64,000 nt of DNA, taken from positions 30,115,375 through 30,179,374 of the forward strand of contig OZ024895.1 of assembly GCA_964017195.1 (NCBI GenBank), in the 5' to 3' direction. Shown piece by piece: positions 10,949 to 22,389 of the stretch. Both the position numbers and the translations under genes were made by a program. This DNA is from Siderastrea radians (Eukaryota; Cnidaria; Anthozoa; Scleractinia; Rhizangiidae). Every line of letters starts with the position of its first letter. Position 1 is the first letter of the stretch. The notes below the pieces were generated by a model. It searched no databases. It was not told the DNA's origin and saw nothing but the letters and a program-made list of their open reading frames with translations.

Positions 10949-11358
10949 GTAAAGCGGCCTTCACACGACAAACTAAAGTTTGCAAACTCGTGTTGGCAAA
11001 CTTTAAAAAGTTGGCAAACTCATGCCTTCACACGTCAAACTCGCGTCAACTCAAAACACACGCCAATTTGCAACATGGCCGACATAGTGAAGTGTCACGC
11101 AAATCACGTGACTAAAGCGCGTATTTTGATTGGTTGAAAGATAGCAACACACATTTGCCAATCGTTCACACGTCAAATTCGAGTTTGCCAACACGAAAAA
11201 GTTGGCGAAAAAGTTGGCGAGAATAGAGACAAGTTCTATTTGTCGCCGACAGTTTGCCAACATGTTTGCCAACTGTTTTTGTGCCGTTCACACACACCAA
11301 CTTGAGTTTGCCAACACGAGTTTGCAAACTTAAATTTGTCGTGTGAAGGCCCCTTAAG
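10949..11358. mobile_element. MITE family 2 (GGCCTTCACACG), copy A
   Basis: Ends are AAAGCGGCCTTCACACGAC on the left and the inverse GTCGTGTGAAGGCC on the right, with TTAA directly after the right end. The interior is built from many direct and inverted copies of a short unit resembling GTTGGCAAACT. A second copy is at 16793-17021 and a related element at 62206-62627. The ORFs in several frames across it are repeat artefacts. Confidence 0.75.
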
Positions 11359-11685
11359 AATTGAGAGTTGACAAAAAATTCGCATCTTTGAGCCATAAGT
11401 GAAAAAAAATTCCCGAGTTCAACCGAGATATGTTGTTTTTCAATTTTCATTCAGTGCTTTTCGCGCGGTTATCATGACCGTGGTCAGAGATAGGAAAATT
11501 CTGCCCGCTCCCGGAACCAATTAGATTGCAGGATTCAGAGGATGCCGCCCGCTCGTGCACTGAGAAAAAAATAAAAAACAATATATACTAGGTGTGGCGC
11601 GTGGCGCGTCAAGCGGGATCTTATCGCTAATTAAGTGATGACATCTTTCAGCAGGAGTTTCCTAGAATGCCTACAGCACGATGTT
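11359..11685. other. No recognisable gene
   Basis: Spacer between two mobile elements; no coding or repeat feature seen. Confidence 0.35.
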
Positions 11686-12169
11686 AGGGGCCAACCATTT
11701 AACTGCTGAGTGGGGGGGGGAGGGGGTTGGGTGATTTTGAAAAAAAAATATCCTGCAAGTGCATATGGGTAAGAAAAAATTTCCCGCACAAGACTATTGT
11801 CCAAAAAAAATTCACGCACGTACAGTCGGCTGGAAAAAAATTTCTGGCAAGATGTTTCCTGGGTTGACACATTGAACTTTATCAGCAGACTATTAAAAGA
11901 TTTTAGCATCTGGACTTGGGTAAGAGGGATTCATAGCACAATAATCTGTCCTCCTCAGATTGCCTTTTCGTTAGATTTATAGCACCTGAGGTTACCAATC
12001 TTGATACATGTTTTCTGAACTTCAAGATCACGGCTGGTGTTGTGATTTGAAGAACAATGTTTTTAGTGCACCCTAAATCAAGAATGCCAGAATAGCTGTT
12101 GGAACATGAAGTTAACTTTATTAACTATCTATTTGACACAAAACTGGAATGAGTTCTCCTGTAACATTA

Positions 12170-12681
12170 GCCTGAACACTCGTCAAGTAAACGTGTAGGA
12201 ATAGGAGGTGTGTCTTTTAATATAGAAAGTGTCCTATGCCTTGCATACTGTATGTATTCCCTCTCTTGTGGAATACTAGTATACAACCTCGTTACGTCCA
12301 GAGAATCAAGTATTACGCTCTCTGGAACTTTAGTCCTGTCAATGAATTTAATGGAGTCAGTTGACTGTATCAGTCTTTGAGATACGACTTCTGTTGTTGT
12401 GCTAAAGGCTGGAGTAGTATGGCAACAAATGCTGATAACTTCTCTGTTGGACCCGAAACTCCAGAGGTCTAGCTCCCAATTAAGTCGGTTTGTGGATTTT
12501 CGTAAGGGTATAAAATACTGGAATTCGAGGCGGGTTTGGTGTTTGGCAAAAGCCATTTTTCAGTCATTTCGTTAATGTGGTGTTCATTGTGAAGTACTGT
12601 AATCAATTGTTGTACTTTGCGGGATGTATCTTCATCCATGGGTACTGCAAGAGGCCTCAGTAGTTTTCCATGTTCGTGCAA
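12170..12681 (-). pseudogene. Penelope-like element reverse transcriptase fragment
   Basis: On the minus strand, DTSRKVQQLITVLHNEHHIN and EMTEKWLLPNTKPA are followed, after frame breaks, by STDSIKFIDRTKVPESVILD and SLDVTRLYTSIPQE, then PPIPTRLLDE. The order and the DVT-LYT-IPQE block are typical of the reverse-transcriptase palm of Penelope-like retroelements, which copy RNA into DNA at target breaks. The segment between the two blocks (usual FYTLTKIHKP and GRPI region) is frameshifted and degenerate. The GIY-YIG endonuclease domain was not found. It is a dead fragment. Confidence 0.65.
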
Positions 12682-12718
12682 TGTTGTCTAATTGAATTTG
12701 TCCCTCTTTTTTCCCCCA

Positions 12719-13105
12719 GAAAGTCTGGGATGAAGCCCGAATAAAGTTTGAATGTGAGGAAAATGATGAGAAATCATCATCCAGTTTTCGGATGGATGTG
12801 ATCTGGGGATATCTGTTATCATTGAAGCTAGGGAATGGTACCCATAAATTTGGTAGGATAAATGACGTGGCCAAAACAGTTCTTATTCTACCACATTCAA
12901 ATGCCGGTGAAGAGAGAGTTGTTTCTCTTATAAGGAAAACAAAACAGCATTTCGGCAGCATCTCTCCAGGTGGACGGTACGTTGGCCTTTTTGCTTACTA
13001 TCAAAATGGCCAACAAAGAGTCATCTTTTGAACCACCTGAGGATTTGTTGGCCACTGCAAAGAAAGCTACTTGAAACTACAACAAAGAGCATCATCAACG
13101 CTGTT
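12719..13105 (+). pseudogene. hAT-family transposase C-terminal (dimerisation) fragment
   Basis: A frame begins right after a good acceptor-like TTCCCCCAG. It contains VWDEARIKFECEEND and then VAKTVLILPHSNAGEERVVS. The LPHSNAxxERV core is the hallmark of the hAT dimerisation region and related zinc-finger host proteins. After a frameshift the end continues as IKMANKESSFEPPEDLLATA and a KKAT block before a stop. The N-terminal BED finger and DDE residues are absent. The flanking inverted ends at 11686 and 13928 fit a decayed hAT-like transposon. Confidence 0.65.
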
Positions 13106-13935
13106 TTTCAGCGTTATGGCATGATATGTTAATTTGACTTCTGAATAAGTCAGAATGTTAAGAAAGAGCTGATATTAGTCCAGTTAAAAGAAAAATCTGG
13201 GATCTAAATAGTTACTTTCGAAGGGTCACATTTCCGCTCAGAATAAAGGAAAACACGTCTTAGCTACTTCAAATTTTCAAAATTTTCTGGGGGAGCATGT
13301 CCCCAGACCCCGCTACAAAGATGTCACCCTTTGCCAACAAAGCAACTTCAGAGCTCTGTGCAGATTATTTTGGGGCTTTGTAATGTGCACTTCAGCTGTG
13401 AGTTGGATTAGACCCTTTCTAGATAGCTCTCTAAAGCAAGTTATTGTTGTACTGGTGGTTATCAGTTTCATTTAACAAGGAAAGGATGTGGTTCATTGTC
13501 TTCCCGTAAAATATGTACTGAGGGCGCATTCGCGCTATGCACTGTACTGTTCTGTAGCTCTATGCATGCACTATGTACTGTACTGTAGGCACATTCGCCT
13601 TGCAAAATGACTAAAGTCCAGGAACAGGTCTGACTCTTTTCATCAGTAGGAAGGGGTCACCTCAATGTTTTACATTCGGTGTTAAAATTAATGTACTGTA
13701 TTATAAAAATCAGATCCAGATCCTTAACCTTTTATAATTTGATTTATAATGAAGCCCGACTAACAAAAAAAATTTCATGCAGAACGTTGGAGGGAGAAAA
13801 AAATATCTTGCAAGCACATACCCCAAGAAAACAAATTCATGGGGAATTAAGGGGTTAAAAAAAATTCATGCCTATACCAAATCACCCAACCCCCCCCCCC
13901 CCCTCAGAAGTTAAATGGTTGGCCCTTTAGCTCGT

Positions 13936-13994
13936 TTCTGTTATTGAGTGTTGACATTTCAGGTTTCTGTTATTGAGTGTTGACATTTCAGGTT
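13936..13994 (+). repeat. Tandem duplication of a ~29-bp unit
   Basis: The unit GTTTCTGTTATTGAGTGTTG followed by ACATTTCAG occurs twice in a row without change, directly next to the right end of the hAT-like element. This suggests a recent slippage event. Confidence 0.85.
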
Positions 13995-14205
13995 TACAAA
14001 TTATGAAATATTTCTCCCACAAGCACAAATTACATTTCTTAGTAACGTTCGAGTAAGATTGAGCTTGTTTAACGTTTTACTTTACGCCATTTGATGTCGA
14101 ACTTACTGTCCTGGTCTTTCAGGCTCCATACGTGCTTACCAGGGCGGGAAAAGGTTGGGCGATGAAACGAGCAGTCCGCTCTTTAAGCGATGTGTGATGC
14201 GGAGA

Positions 14206-15190
14206 AGAACTGGCAACGAGTGCTCTTTCCGCGCTTCCGGTGCGTTTGGTAGCCGGCAAAATTTACCTTTCAACAAACCGGAAATCTCATTTTCTTTCTT
14301 TATTTTTCAGCCAGCCGTGCACTATGATTAAAACGTTTATTCACAGTCCTTGCTCACAACTTAAAATGTTTATGTCTGCTTGCATATTAGCCAATCTTCT
14401 TCACAGTAAGTTGGCTAGAAATGAGCTCAATTTGAGGGTGTCGAATGCTTGCTCTTGCCGCAAAACATGACATGGTTGTCTTTCATCGTCTCTTTTACAA
14501 AAGCTCCAATTTACTTCACCCTAAATCTTACATATTTTAAAGGTCGATAAATTTTACATAACATAATAAAAAAATTAGCAGGAGATATTTGGAGATAGCG
14601 GCGTTTTGCAACTTTAAACTTTGCCTCCTTGCAATGCGCCATGGCGCCATTAAGTTTTAAGATTTCTCCTCCCTTTATCTCACAAAAACAGCAAAGAAAA
14701 CCGTCTAAACTGAAGAGCAATTCTATTTGAAGTTCCTAAAGAAACAGACAAGCATAGGAGAGGTTTTGGGGAAAAAGAAGAAGAAGCGCGGTGTTGATGT
14801 TGATTTGATTCAATTAATTAACCAGGGACGTGTCCGGATTAACCTTGCACGAGCTGCACGCATTGTAAATACGCGTCATGCCACGCGTCATCCAAAAGCC
14901 ATTTTCCATCTTTTTAAGGGCCCATTAAAGTATCTCGTTACTATGATACGTGGTTGCCATGCACGTGCAATTTTACTTCCGGTCGTCCGCAAATTTTTCG
15001 CGCGCTTTCTGGCCTCCCGGCGCCGGCCCGTCGCCGGTTCAAGCAAGTCGCAGATAATTTTTTTATTTCGTTGCGACAAACACAAAAGGAACTTTTTTGT
15101 TTACTTTTTAAATTGATTTTAATTTTCTGCTTTACGTTTACAACATGTGAGTTGTGCCTTTATTTCTTAAACTGAGTGTTTCAGTTGAAA
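14206..15190. other. No recognisable gene; long low-quality ORF
   Basis: A 129-codon frame at 14727-15116 is rich in K, R and F with no recognisable domain and lies in AT/GC-patchy DNA. I do not regard it as a gene. Confidence 0.35.
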
Positions 15191-16267
15191 ATGAGCTCGA
15201 AGCTATCCACGTACGCACGTAAACAGAAAGCGCAGCGATGGCTGCAAGTCGATGGGGAAATGCAGATCGCGAAAAGCCGACATTCAAAGATTTTCAGTGT
15301 CAGGTCGGGGATAGAAATGTCAGTGATGCGGAGGTAAACCGAAATAAGTACTGTGCCATCATCCCGAACCCATAAAGAAATCCCTGTGCCGGCGGCCGTG
15401 ACTTCGACTGCTCCCAAACTACCTGACGTCGCTTGCTAGAAAACTGTAATCGATGTGCGAACCTGTGAACTGTCCTTCCGAACCTGAGCAACTCCAGTGT
15501 TTAGACAGCTCTTCAAGAAACGAAGCTCTCGAGGCCACTGACTTGCAGCCACTGTCGCAAGACAGCGTGGAGGAGCATACAGCAAGAAAGGAAGCTTGTA
15601 AATTGTCCTTGAAAGCAGCTCTATCGCGCGAATTTCATGCCCACATTGACAATGCTATTATTAAAGCACACGATAGAAAACCTGACAAATAATGGTGAGC
15701 TCGATACATCTGATGGGCAACGTCTGCTAACAACATCACTTGAGAAATTAGAAAAAAGTAATTTAAGCGATCTAAAAGACTGTGACTGTAGAAAGGACTG
15801 AGAAATACGAATTTTGTTCGGTAAAACAAAACACAGTTGAAGAGTTTGAGTTCGAGTGCAGTCGATGTGGACAGAAATTCAGCTTGAAGAGTGATACCTC
15901 TGTCGTGAAAGCCACAACTCGTCCAAGGTCTGCAATACGTAACGTAATCGTTTCTCTTTCATTCCTTGTCAGTGGGCAGTATTTCAAGATTATCATAAAA
16001 TTCTCTGGACTCTAAGTCTGGACCAAGTCAATTCGATTCGTTGGATCCACATTGTTGAATGGCTTGCGCCTTTCGTAAAACAGATCGCCGACTGGAGCGT
16101 GAAAGAAGCGAGAACTGAAGCAATCCAACGGAAAAACCAATCATCATTACACATCCAGTTCGACGGCTTTTATCTGACTCGCGGCCATTATTCCAACAGC
16201 TCAGCTCAGCTCAACTCAGCTACCGTCCACGATGCCAAGAATGGGAAAATTATCGCCTTAGCGACCT
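15191..16267 (+). pseudogene. Degraded MULE-like transposase ORF
   Basis: It starts at ATG 15191 (MSSKLSTYARKQKAQRWLQV) and continues in broken frames: SEPEQLQCLDSSSRNEALEA, a zinc-ribbon-like FECSRCGQKFSLKSDTSVVK, WIHIVEWLAPFVKQIADWSV and finally IQFDGFYLTRGHYSNSSA. The DG-x5-RGH motif preceded by a CxxC ribbon is what I associate with Mutator-like transposases expanded in cnidarians, where the Asp begins the catalytic triad. At least four stops or frameshifts interrupt it, and the remaining catalytic residues are lost. Family assignment rests on memory of motif style. Confidence 0.45.
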
Positions 16268-16792
16268 AGCCATTTAACGCTTAAGCACCTGGCCATTGAA
16301 AAAAGTAGCGTCACTTCCGGTGCCGCGAAAAATGTACTTTTCTCGTCGAGAAGTAAACGTAGCTGCTGCATTTTAAAAGAATTCGAAAAAGCATCTTTTT
16401 TTCTCGAAATTTAAGCATCCTTTTTGCGAAAAAACAGAAAACAAAAAAATTATACCCAAAAGAGTGGTCACAGAAGCACATTTTTCATTCTTATTTGTTT
16501 ATTTTCTTCGTAAACCAAAACGCATGCTTAAATTTCCTCAAGACGGCTTATGAAATGGTACGGTACAAGAAATTATGGACAAAAAGGTAAGTCTTGAAGT
16601 AAAAACGCATTTTTCTGTTTCTGATCACGTGACATGGGGCGTGGTCCGATGACGTCATAAACTGAACCATACTTGCCCTCAATGAATGTTGTCCAAATTT
16701 GGTCCAATGAAAGCGTACATGTGTTGAGTTACAGCAAACTCATTTTTCCCTAGCAACGGCCTAAAAAGATACTGTAATGGGCCCTTAAGCGG

Positions 16793-17021
16793 CCTTCACA
16801 CGTCAAACTAATGTTGGCCAACTCGTGTTGGTAAACTCAAATTGGTGCAAGTGAACAACACAACAACATGTTATCAAAACGTTGCCGAGAATAGAGACAA
16901 GTTCTATCGGTCGCCAACAGTTTGCCAACATGTTGTTGTGTCGTTCACACACACAACAGTGTGAGTTTACCAACACGAGAGTGCCAACATTATTTTGACG
17001 TGTGAAGGCCGCTTTACTTTA
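16793..17021. mobile_element. MITE family 2 (GGCCTTCACACG), copy B
   Basis: Ends AAGCGGCCTTCACACGTCAA and the inverse TTGACGTGTGAAGGCCGCTT-like sequence are nearly perfect. The left end overlaps TTAA and the right end TTTA. The interior again has inverted GTTGGCAAAC-type repeats. It is shorter than copy A. Confidence 0.8.
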
Positions 17022-17282
17022 CTCTGCTCGGTTTTAGACAGTTTTTAGGCCGTTTTTTAGCATCGATCAAGGCGGATAAGACAAAGAAAAGATAACCCAG
17101 AATCGGCGTTTTTCGGGAACTTAATAGATTATCAGGAATATGGAGAAAACCCAAGCAGGCAACCATTTTGATCTTGCACCTAATTTGATCCCAGTAAACT
17201 GCATCACACTTTTTTGCTCGGACGCGCTCGTTTCATCGCCCAACCTTTTTCCGCCCTGGTGCTTACTGAACTCGGTAGCGTT

Positions 17283-17932
17283 CTTGTACCGTTTGTTTCG
17301 AAATGAGCATATATGGTTTCTATATCTTAATTTAAATGTGGTGTCGAAAAGACTATGCCTCCAACATTTTGAAGTGCCAGTTCAACCAAAATTGATCGAT
17401 TACTTTGGGAATATTTTTTGGCTAAAAATAGTTCAGTGTAATCCAAAATGCGCATTGACAGGAAGGAAGGTGCGCTAACTTTTGCTAACGTAAAATCTTT
17501 GCGTTCAAATTTCACCTTTCCGCCATCGTAACTTTTCGTTTTGTGAGTAAAACCGCTTTCTTAGCATTATGTTGCAGCAGGAAGTTGCAAAACAGAGTGT
17601 GACGTCAGGGACTCGGAAAAACATTCACGATTGATAAATAAATGTAAATTGGCCACCGTCCTTCGTCCGAACGCCCTTCGTCAGAACGAGACAAGAAATT
17701 CGCTATGACGAAGAGCTAACGCTCGAAACACCAGCTTTTAATTTCTTCACGGTAGACAATTTACCTTACCAACTCACTTCCCCACCGATGCAGCACCAAG
17801 TTTGGTGGCTTTAACATGCACATTAGAATGTTATAGAAGCGGATTCGCCTCCCCCTACCCCCTCCTGGTCTTAATATGGTTTTAATTAAGAAATTAAAAC
17901 GGGTGAGTAACATTTGTGTTTGACATTCTTAC
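17283..17932. other. No recognisable gene
   Basis: Presumed intron downstream of the LamG-like exon. Only shadows and short ORFs are visible. Confidence 0.35.
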
Positions 17933-18550
17933 CCCTTATTTCTTGTATTTGCTCCTGCGTCAAAGCTCCATTGTATACTCTAACTTGGGTGATTCTGCCC
18001 CTGAAGTATCTTCCATCATTGAGTATTGCGCCCATTCTGACGCTGACCTGCGTTGCTAGCTCAAAGCCGACTCCAATGTAAGCTGTTGTATCCACGACTC
18101 CATCGATCCATAGCTTCAATTCGCCTGACATGTGGTCGTATGATACACCAACGAGCTTCCATTCTCCCTCGAGATAGGTAACAGAGTGTGTCTCTTGTAT
18201 GAATACGTAGTCCCGTGAAAAGATGGCGACAGAGAGTGTCCCTTGCCATACCCAAAATGCTAACGCCCAGATGCCGCTTTCACCTATACCGTAATGGAAG
18301 AGAGGTCCGTCTTGCCCATTATAGTATATCCAGCATAGCAACGTTATCGAATAACGCACGTCCAAAACTCCGTAGGCGCTGTTGGTAAACTCTATGTAGC
18401 TATTACTGGTGCCAGAAAATTCAAAGGAACCGTTATCGTGTCCAGTTGGTCCTGGGGCGAGGTACACTTCACTCTGGCTGCCTTGGGATACTCGGTCTTG
18501 GATTTCTCTAGTTTCATACATGCCATTCAAAGGGAAAAAGGCAACGGGAT
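17933..18550 (-). CDS. LamG-like (concanavalin A-type jelly-roll) exon
   Basis: A 618-base exon between TTCCAG acceptor (18551-18556) and GTAAGA donor (17932-17927), both phase 1. The ~206-residue product starts DPVAFFPLNGMYETREIQD and includes GSFEFSGTSNSYIEF, YSITLLCWIYY, GPLFHYG, WKLVGVSYDHMSGELKLWID, SVRMGAIL, FRGRITQVRVYNGALTQEQI. This is the complete jelly-roll pattern of LamG-like domains, which bind proteins or sugars outside cells. The frame is fully open with no defect, unlike the transposon relics around it. It likely belongs with the EGF-like exon at 9641-9754. No start or stop codon of the gene is in this exon. Confidence 0.85.
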
Positions 18551-18762
18551 CTGGAACTTGTTAAGAAGTAAAGGGAATTGATATTCGTATATTAACAGAT
18601 TACTTGACTTATATAATTTTCCCACATGCCAGAAATTTTCTCGTTGTAATTGGCACATATAAGTCACAATTTACCGGCCTAATAAAAGTATATAAAAGTC
18701 AAACGTGGTCTTCTGAAGAGCTACGAACATGTCACGAACGACGACAGCCCTCTCATTCTACG

Positions 18763-18806
<44 letters not shown>
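18763..18806. repeat. (CA)n microsatellite
   Basis: About 21 uninterrupted CA units. The ORF that reads THTHTH through it is an artefact. Confidence 0.95.
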
Positions 18807-18808
<2 letters not shown>

Positions 18809-19775
18809 CAAATAATCATGAAGATTTCTCAGGAAAGAATTCATTTAGACTTTCAAAAAACTCATTCCTTTCTATAGCTAGTAAAAGGGTCCTCCAATTT
18901 CGTAATATCAAGGCTGGTTCCATGTGATCGCTACGGTCGTTACGATCGTTACGATCGCTACAAAAATGTTAAGCGATCGCTGCGACTTTTCATTGCTGAG
19001 CGTTTTCCATATGTTCGCTACTATCGTGGAGAAAAAAAAAAGACTGACAATACCTAGATAAAACAACATCTCGTTCGCGCCATTTCTCAATGACAAGTTC
19101 AACATGGCTGCAGTCGGTCGCAGTTTTATGCTCGATGCTAGTTATTTTCGACACAGTTTCGCCTTAATGAAAAGCGGTTCTAAAGGAGTGCTTTGGATGC
19201 AGTATTACCATGTTTTGTTCTCCTTAAACGTTAGTAAGAATAATTACGTTGATCCCATGAAAGCAAAGTGGACACAAGAGTGAAAGCTTTTATAACATTT
19301 TAGAATATTACGTCATTTTTACCCCGACTTCATTTTAATTAAGTAAAGGTGGCTTAAGTCGCCTAAAACTACAACTAACAATCATATAAAGTAGACAAAC
19401 GATCATTTTAGGACTCCAGTGCCTACTTCAACTCACTTTGTTATAATAAAACACATCAAATTGTTTCATGTGACTTTGTTCACATTTCGTTACTTATTTC
19501 TTTTTTATTATAATAATTTTTCTCTCTATAAAGACAGGTGTTTATTTACATAGGTCAAATTTTCATTGCACAATGTATGTAACGTATTATACAAATCACT
19601 TTGTGTTTGTACATGTTTTTAAAAAAATAGTTTAAAACTTATTACCACAACCATCGAGCGGTAGCATTGCATTTTGAGTAGAGGGGATCGAGGCATGCGG
19701 AGGGAGTAGACGTGTAGATCAAGCTTCTCCGCACTTTCTGTTTCTTAAACAACTAAATGTTGGCCAAAACGACTT
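18807..19775. other. No recognisable gene
   Basis: AT-rich. A short cluster of GATCGCTAC/GTTACGATC repeats lies at 18927-18975. No exon supported. Confidence 0.4.
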
Positions 19776-20655
19776 ATGTCCGGCAAATGGAAAAACCACA
19801 AAGACGAGTCAAGCGTTTCAAGTGCGTCAGACTACGAGTTACGCTCTCCTGAGGAGAAAAAGGTCAAAGAGGCTTCTGTGAGTGAAAGTTGTTTACTACT
19901 TGATTCCTCGTCTGACGAAATTTTAGACGCCACGGAAAGCTTGGGTGAAAAATCGATCGCATTCTCGCACAAATAGTGGAAATGGACAAAAAACTGGAAC
20001 AGTTTACTTCCTCTGTCTCCAGTTTAGAGAAGAAATTTGACAAGCTGGATGTTCGAGTCCATCAACTTGAAGCGAATCGGTCTGAAACAGGAGCGAAAGA
20101 TTAAGTGAAGAACATGGAAGATGGCCTGAATGAGCTCAACAGAACTTAACGCAGCTGACGAAAAAGGGAAAGCAAATTGCGAGAAGAAGTCATGTAAAGC
20201 GCTATATAAAGCTCTCGAAGACAAATTATTATACGCCAAAGTTTACTCTAGGTGTGAAAATTTGTGCTTCTACGGAATTCAAGAAGAAGGCGAACAGGAA
20301 GATTCACTCAGCGTCCTAACATCTTTCTTGGAGAGTAAACTACAAGTCGACACAGTAGTAACATCGAATTCCAGCGAGTCCACAGAGAAGGCAAAGTAAA
20401 TGATGATGGACGGCCAATAATTGCTCGCTTTCTTTGCTACGGTGACAGAGAGTTTGTTTTTTTCAAAAGCCAGAGTTTTGAAAGACACTGGCTATGGAAT
20501 AGCTGCAGATCTCTCGAGAGAAATTGTCCGACGAAGAAAAGACCAAGGGAAGAAACTCTCTGACCCAAGGAATTAATGGTAAGCATGCCTTTTTAGTCAT
20601 ACCGAGCCGGACAAATTATACATAGACGGAGTATTGATTCCTTTGTAAAGGATTA
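19776..20655 (+). pseudogene. LINE ORF1 (L1-type RNA-binding protein) remnant
   Basis: Reading across three frames gives an acidic N-terminus (SVSSASDYELRSPEEKK), a coiled coil (LEQFTSSVSSLEKKFDKLDV then RVHQLEANRSE), the core YSRCENLCFYGIQEEGEQED with SVLTSFLESKL, a GRPIIARFLCYGDREFVF segment, VLKDTGYGIAADLSREIV and DKLYIDGVLIP. This is the coiled-coil plus RRM-like layout of ORF1 proteins that coat LINE RNA. Stops and frameshifts every 100-200 bases kill it. No ORF2 (endonuclease/reverse transcriptase) follows, so only the ORF1 part was inserted or kept. Confidence 0.7.
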
Positions 20656-22389
20656 TTTAGGTTGTCATTCATATTACAGCTCTAATCTGGTTATCTTATG
20701 GCCAAAGTGTTTATTTTTCGGAAAGACCGTATTAGAAAGCTATACTAAATTTCAGAGGGAGTAGTATTAATTTCCGCTCTACGTTGGATATGTTTTTTCC
20801 TGTTGTGCGAGTCTTTAATGTTTGTCTAGTAACTTTGCCACCTCGATTCGTTCAATGGCAGCAATACAATTTTTCTGGCTGACTTTTAACATGTTTTGTC
20901 GCATTGTTTGTTTAGTCTTGTTGTTGTTTTTGGTATATGTAATTAATTAATTAATTAATTACGCTTTAGTAATTAACGTTGATATTGTAATGTGAAGTGA
21001 AAGGAAATAATAAAAAAATGGAAAAAAGCATTGGATTTTGAGTATATAGACTTGGAATTGCAACTGTACAGAAGCTTTTAATTTCAGTGCCCCCTGCATA
21101 GACATTTTTTTTTTCAGATGCATATCAATTAATTGTCACTGTTCCCTCAAAGGCTGCGGGAAAATCGTCGTTAAAAATTAACTTACATTTTGCAACATTG
21201 ACATTTCGGATGCTTATAGTTAATAAAAAAAAAAAAATTGGTAACGTGGATGGAACACAAAAGTAGCACCAATGTGTGATTACCACTGTGTTATTACAAA
21301 AAGCGGAAACAAGGTGATAGTTGATTCAGATCCTGCATTCTATGCATTCAAACACATCTGTTCGAAAAAAAAGGCGTATGAATTTGTCTCGAAAAGCAAC
21401 GAAAAATAGTCCCAAAATTGGCTTATGGTAACAACCATATTAACACGGTTATGTCGCAAACACATCCTTCAGAAAAAAGTAAAGTTCGTTTGCACGTAAA
21501 CAGGTCTTAGTCTTAGTTTACCTTATTGCGGTGATATACCCGTGATAGTAATTGAAATCCCTCCTTGAGTTGGTATTGTTTTATTTTACTTTCGAGACAA
21601 TTTTGTAGACAAAGGCCCCCGGGTTAAAACAGGTTGTATTTTAATTTTGCAGTGTCATCTTCAATTTGTCTATTTTTATAGCAAACATGAAAGAGCGTTC
21701 GGTGGTCGAGACAATACAATGGACTTGTTTTCATAAAAAAATTTGTCCGTGTTCTTCCCAAAAAGTCAAGATAGAGAAAAATAGCAAGAAAAAACGAAAA
21801 CACTACATACAGTATTACTTGCTTTGATTTGACCGCTCCGAAGTATGAAGGCTAAGACAGAGACCCGCAGCAGCAACGAATGAACTAGCTTTTTTAATTG
21901 ATTTTTTTTTCAGTTGGAAGTGTTCTGTAGGTGCTGATTTACGCTGAAAAATGCTGCTCCTTTTTGTTCTCGTTGCTCTGTAATGATCAAATATGACCAA
22001 CGACGTCACATCCCGTGAAGTGCTATTTGCGATATTTTCTAGGAGCCACCTGCCTAAGAGATGAGACTTATCTACTCCGCAAACAAGACTATGCAACTGG
22101 AGGGTAGCCGCTAGGACATGCACCGAAAACTGCAACTGGAAAAGCCTAAAAACTTCTCTTTTTTATTTGGAAAAGGTCACGATCGCGACTAATAGCAAAT
22201 GAATGTTTTTTTTCTGTTTTGCTTTCAGTGTTTTTTGTTTGTTTGTTTGTTTGTTTTTTTTTTTTTCATTTTTTTATGCTCGTATGGTATTTACTATTCA
22301 GTTCATGGTATTCGAGTGGCAAATAACTTAAACAGTCGCGTTTTTTTATCTTTTTTTTTTCTCGAAACGAGGAGGGTAGTTTCTGCTAA
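20656..22389. other. No recognisable gene
   Basis: Long AT-rich stretch with a (TTAA)n tract at about 20939-20960 and several A runs. A 106-codon minus-strand frame at 21815-22135 has no ATG start and no domain I recognise. Confidence 0.4.

Larger units (their letters stand above)
11686..13928. mobile_element. hAT-like composite element with inverted ends
   Basis: The left end GGGCCAACCATTTAACTGCT plus a G-run and GGTTGGGTGATTT is mirrored at 13880-13928 (AAATCACCCAACC, C-run, AGAAGTTAAATGGTTGGCCC). Inside are a hAT-type C-terminal coding relic on the plus strand and a Penelope-like reverse transcriptase relic on the minus strand. The latter is probably a separate insertion. I could not read an 8-bp target duplication. 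Confidence 0.6.
14112..17282. mobile_element. Possible transposon bounded by ~90-bp inverted repeats
   Basis: The left arm (about 14125-14205: GCTTACCAGGGCGG, GGTTGGGCGATGAAACGAGC, TGTGATGC) is inverted at about 17190-17282 (GCATCACA, GCTCGTTTCATCGCCCAACC, CCGCCCTGGTGCTTAC). The enclosed 3 kb holds a degraded MULE-like coding region and a copy of MITE family 2. Whether the arms are true ends or chance neighbours of a larger repeat is open. Confidence 0.5.

Noticed and set aside
14727..15116. 129-codon plus-strand ORF
   Set aside because: Low-complexity lysine-rich start and no recognisable motif; an overlapping antisense frame is equally open.
18604..18927. 107-codon ORF through the (CA)n tract
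   Set aside because: Most of its distinctive content is the microsatellite; no domain or splice evidence.
21815..22135. Possible eighth signal-peptide exon left of the array (QFSVHVLAATLQLHSLVCG)
   Set aside because: It has no ATG start, no matching donor and no nucleotide similarity to the exon 1 block of the array.
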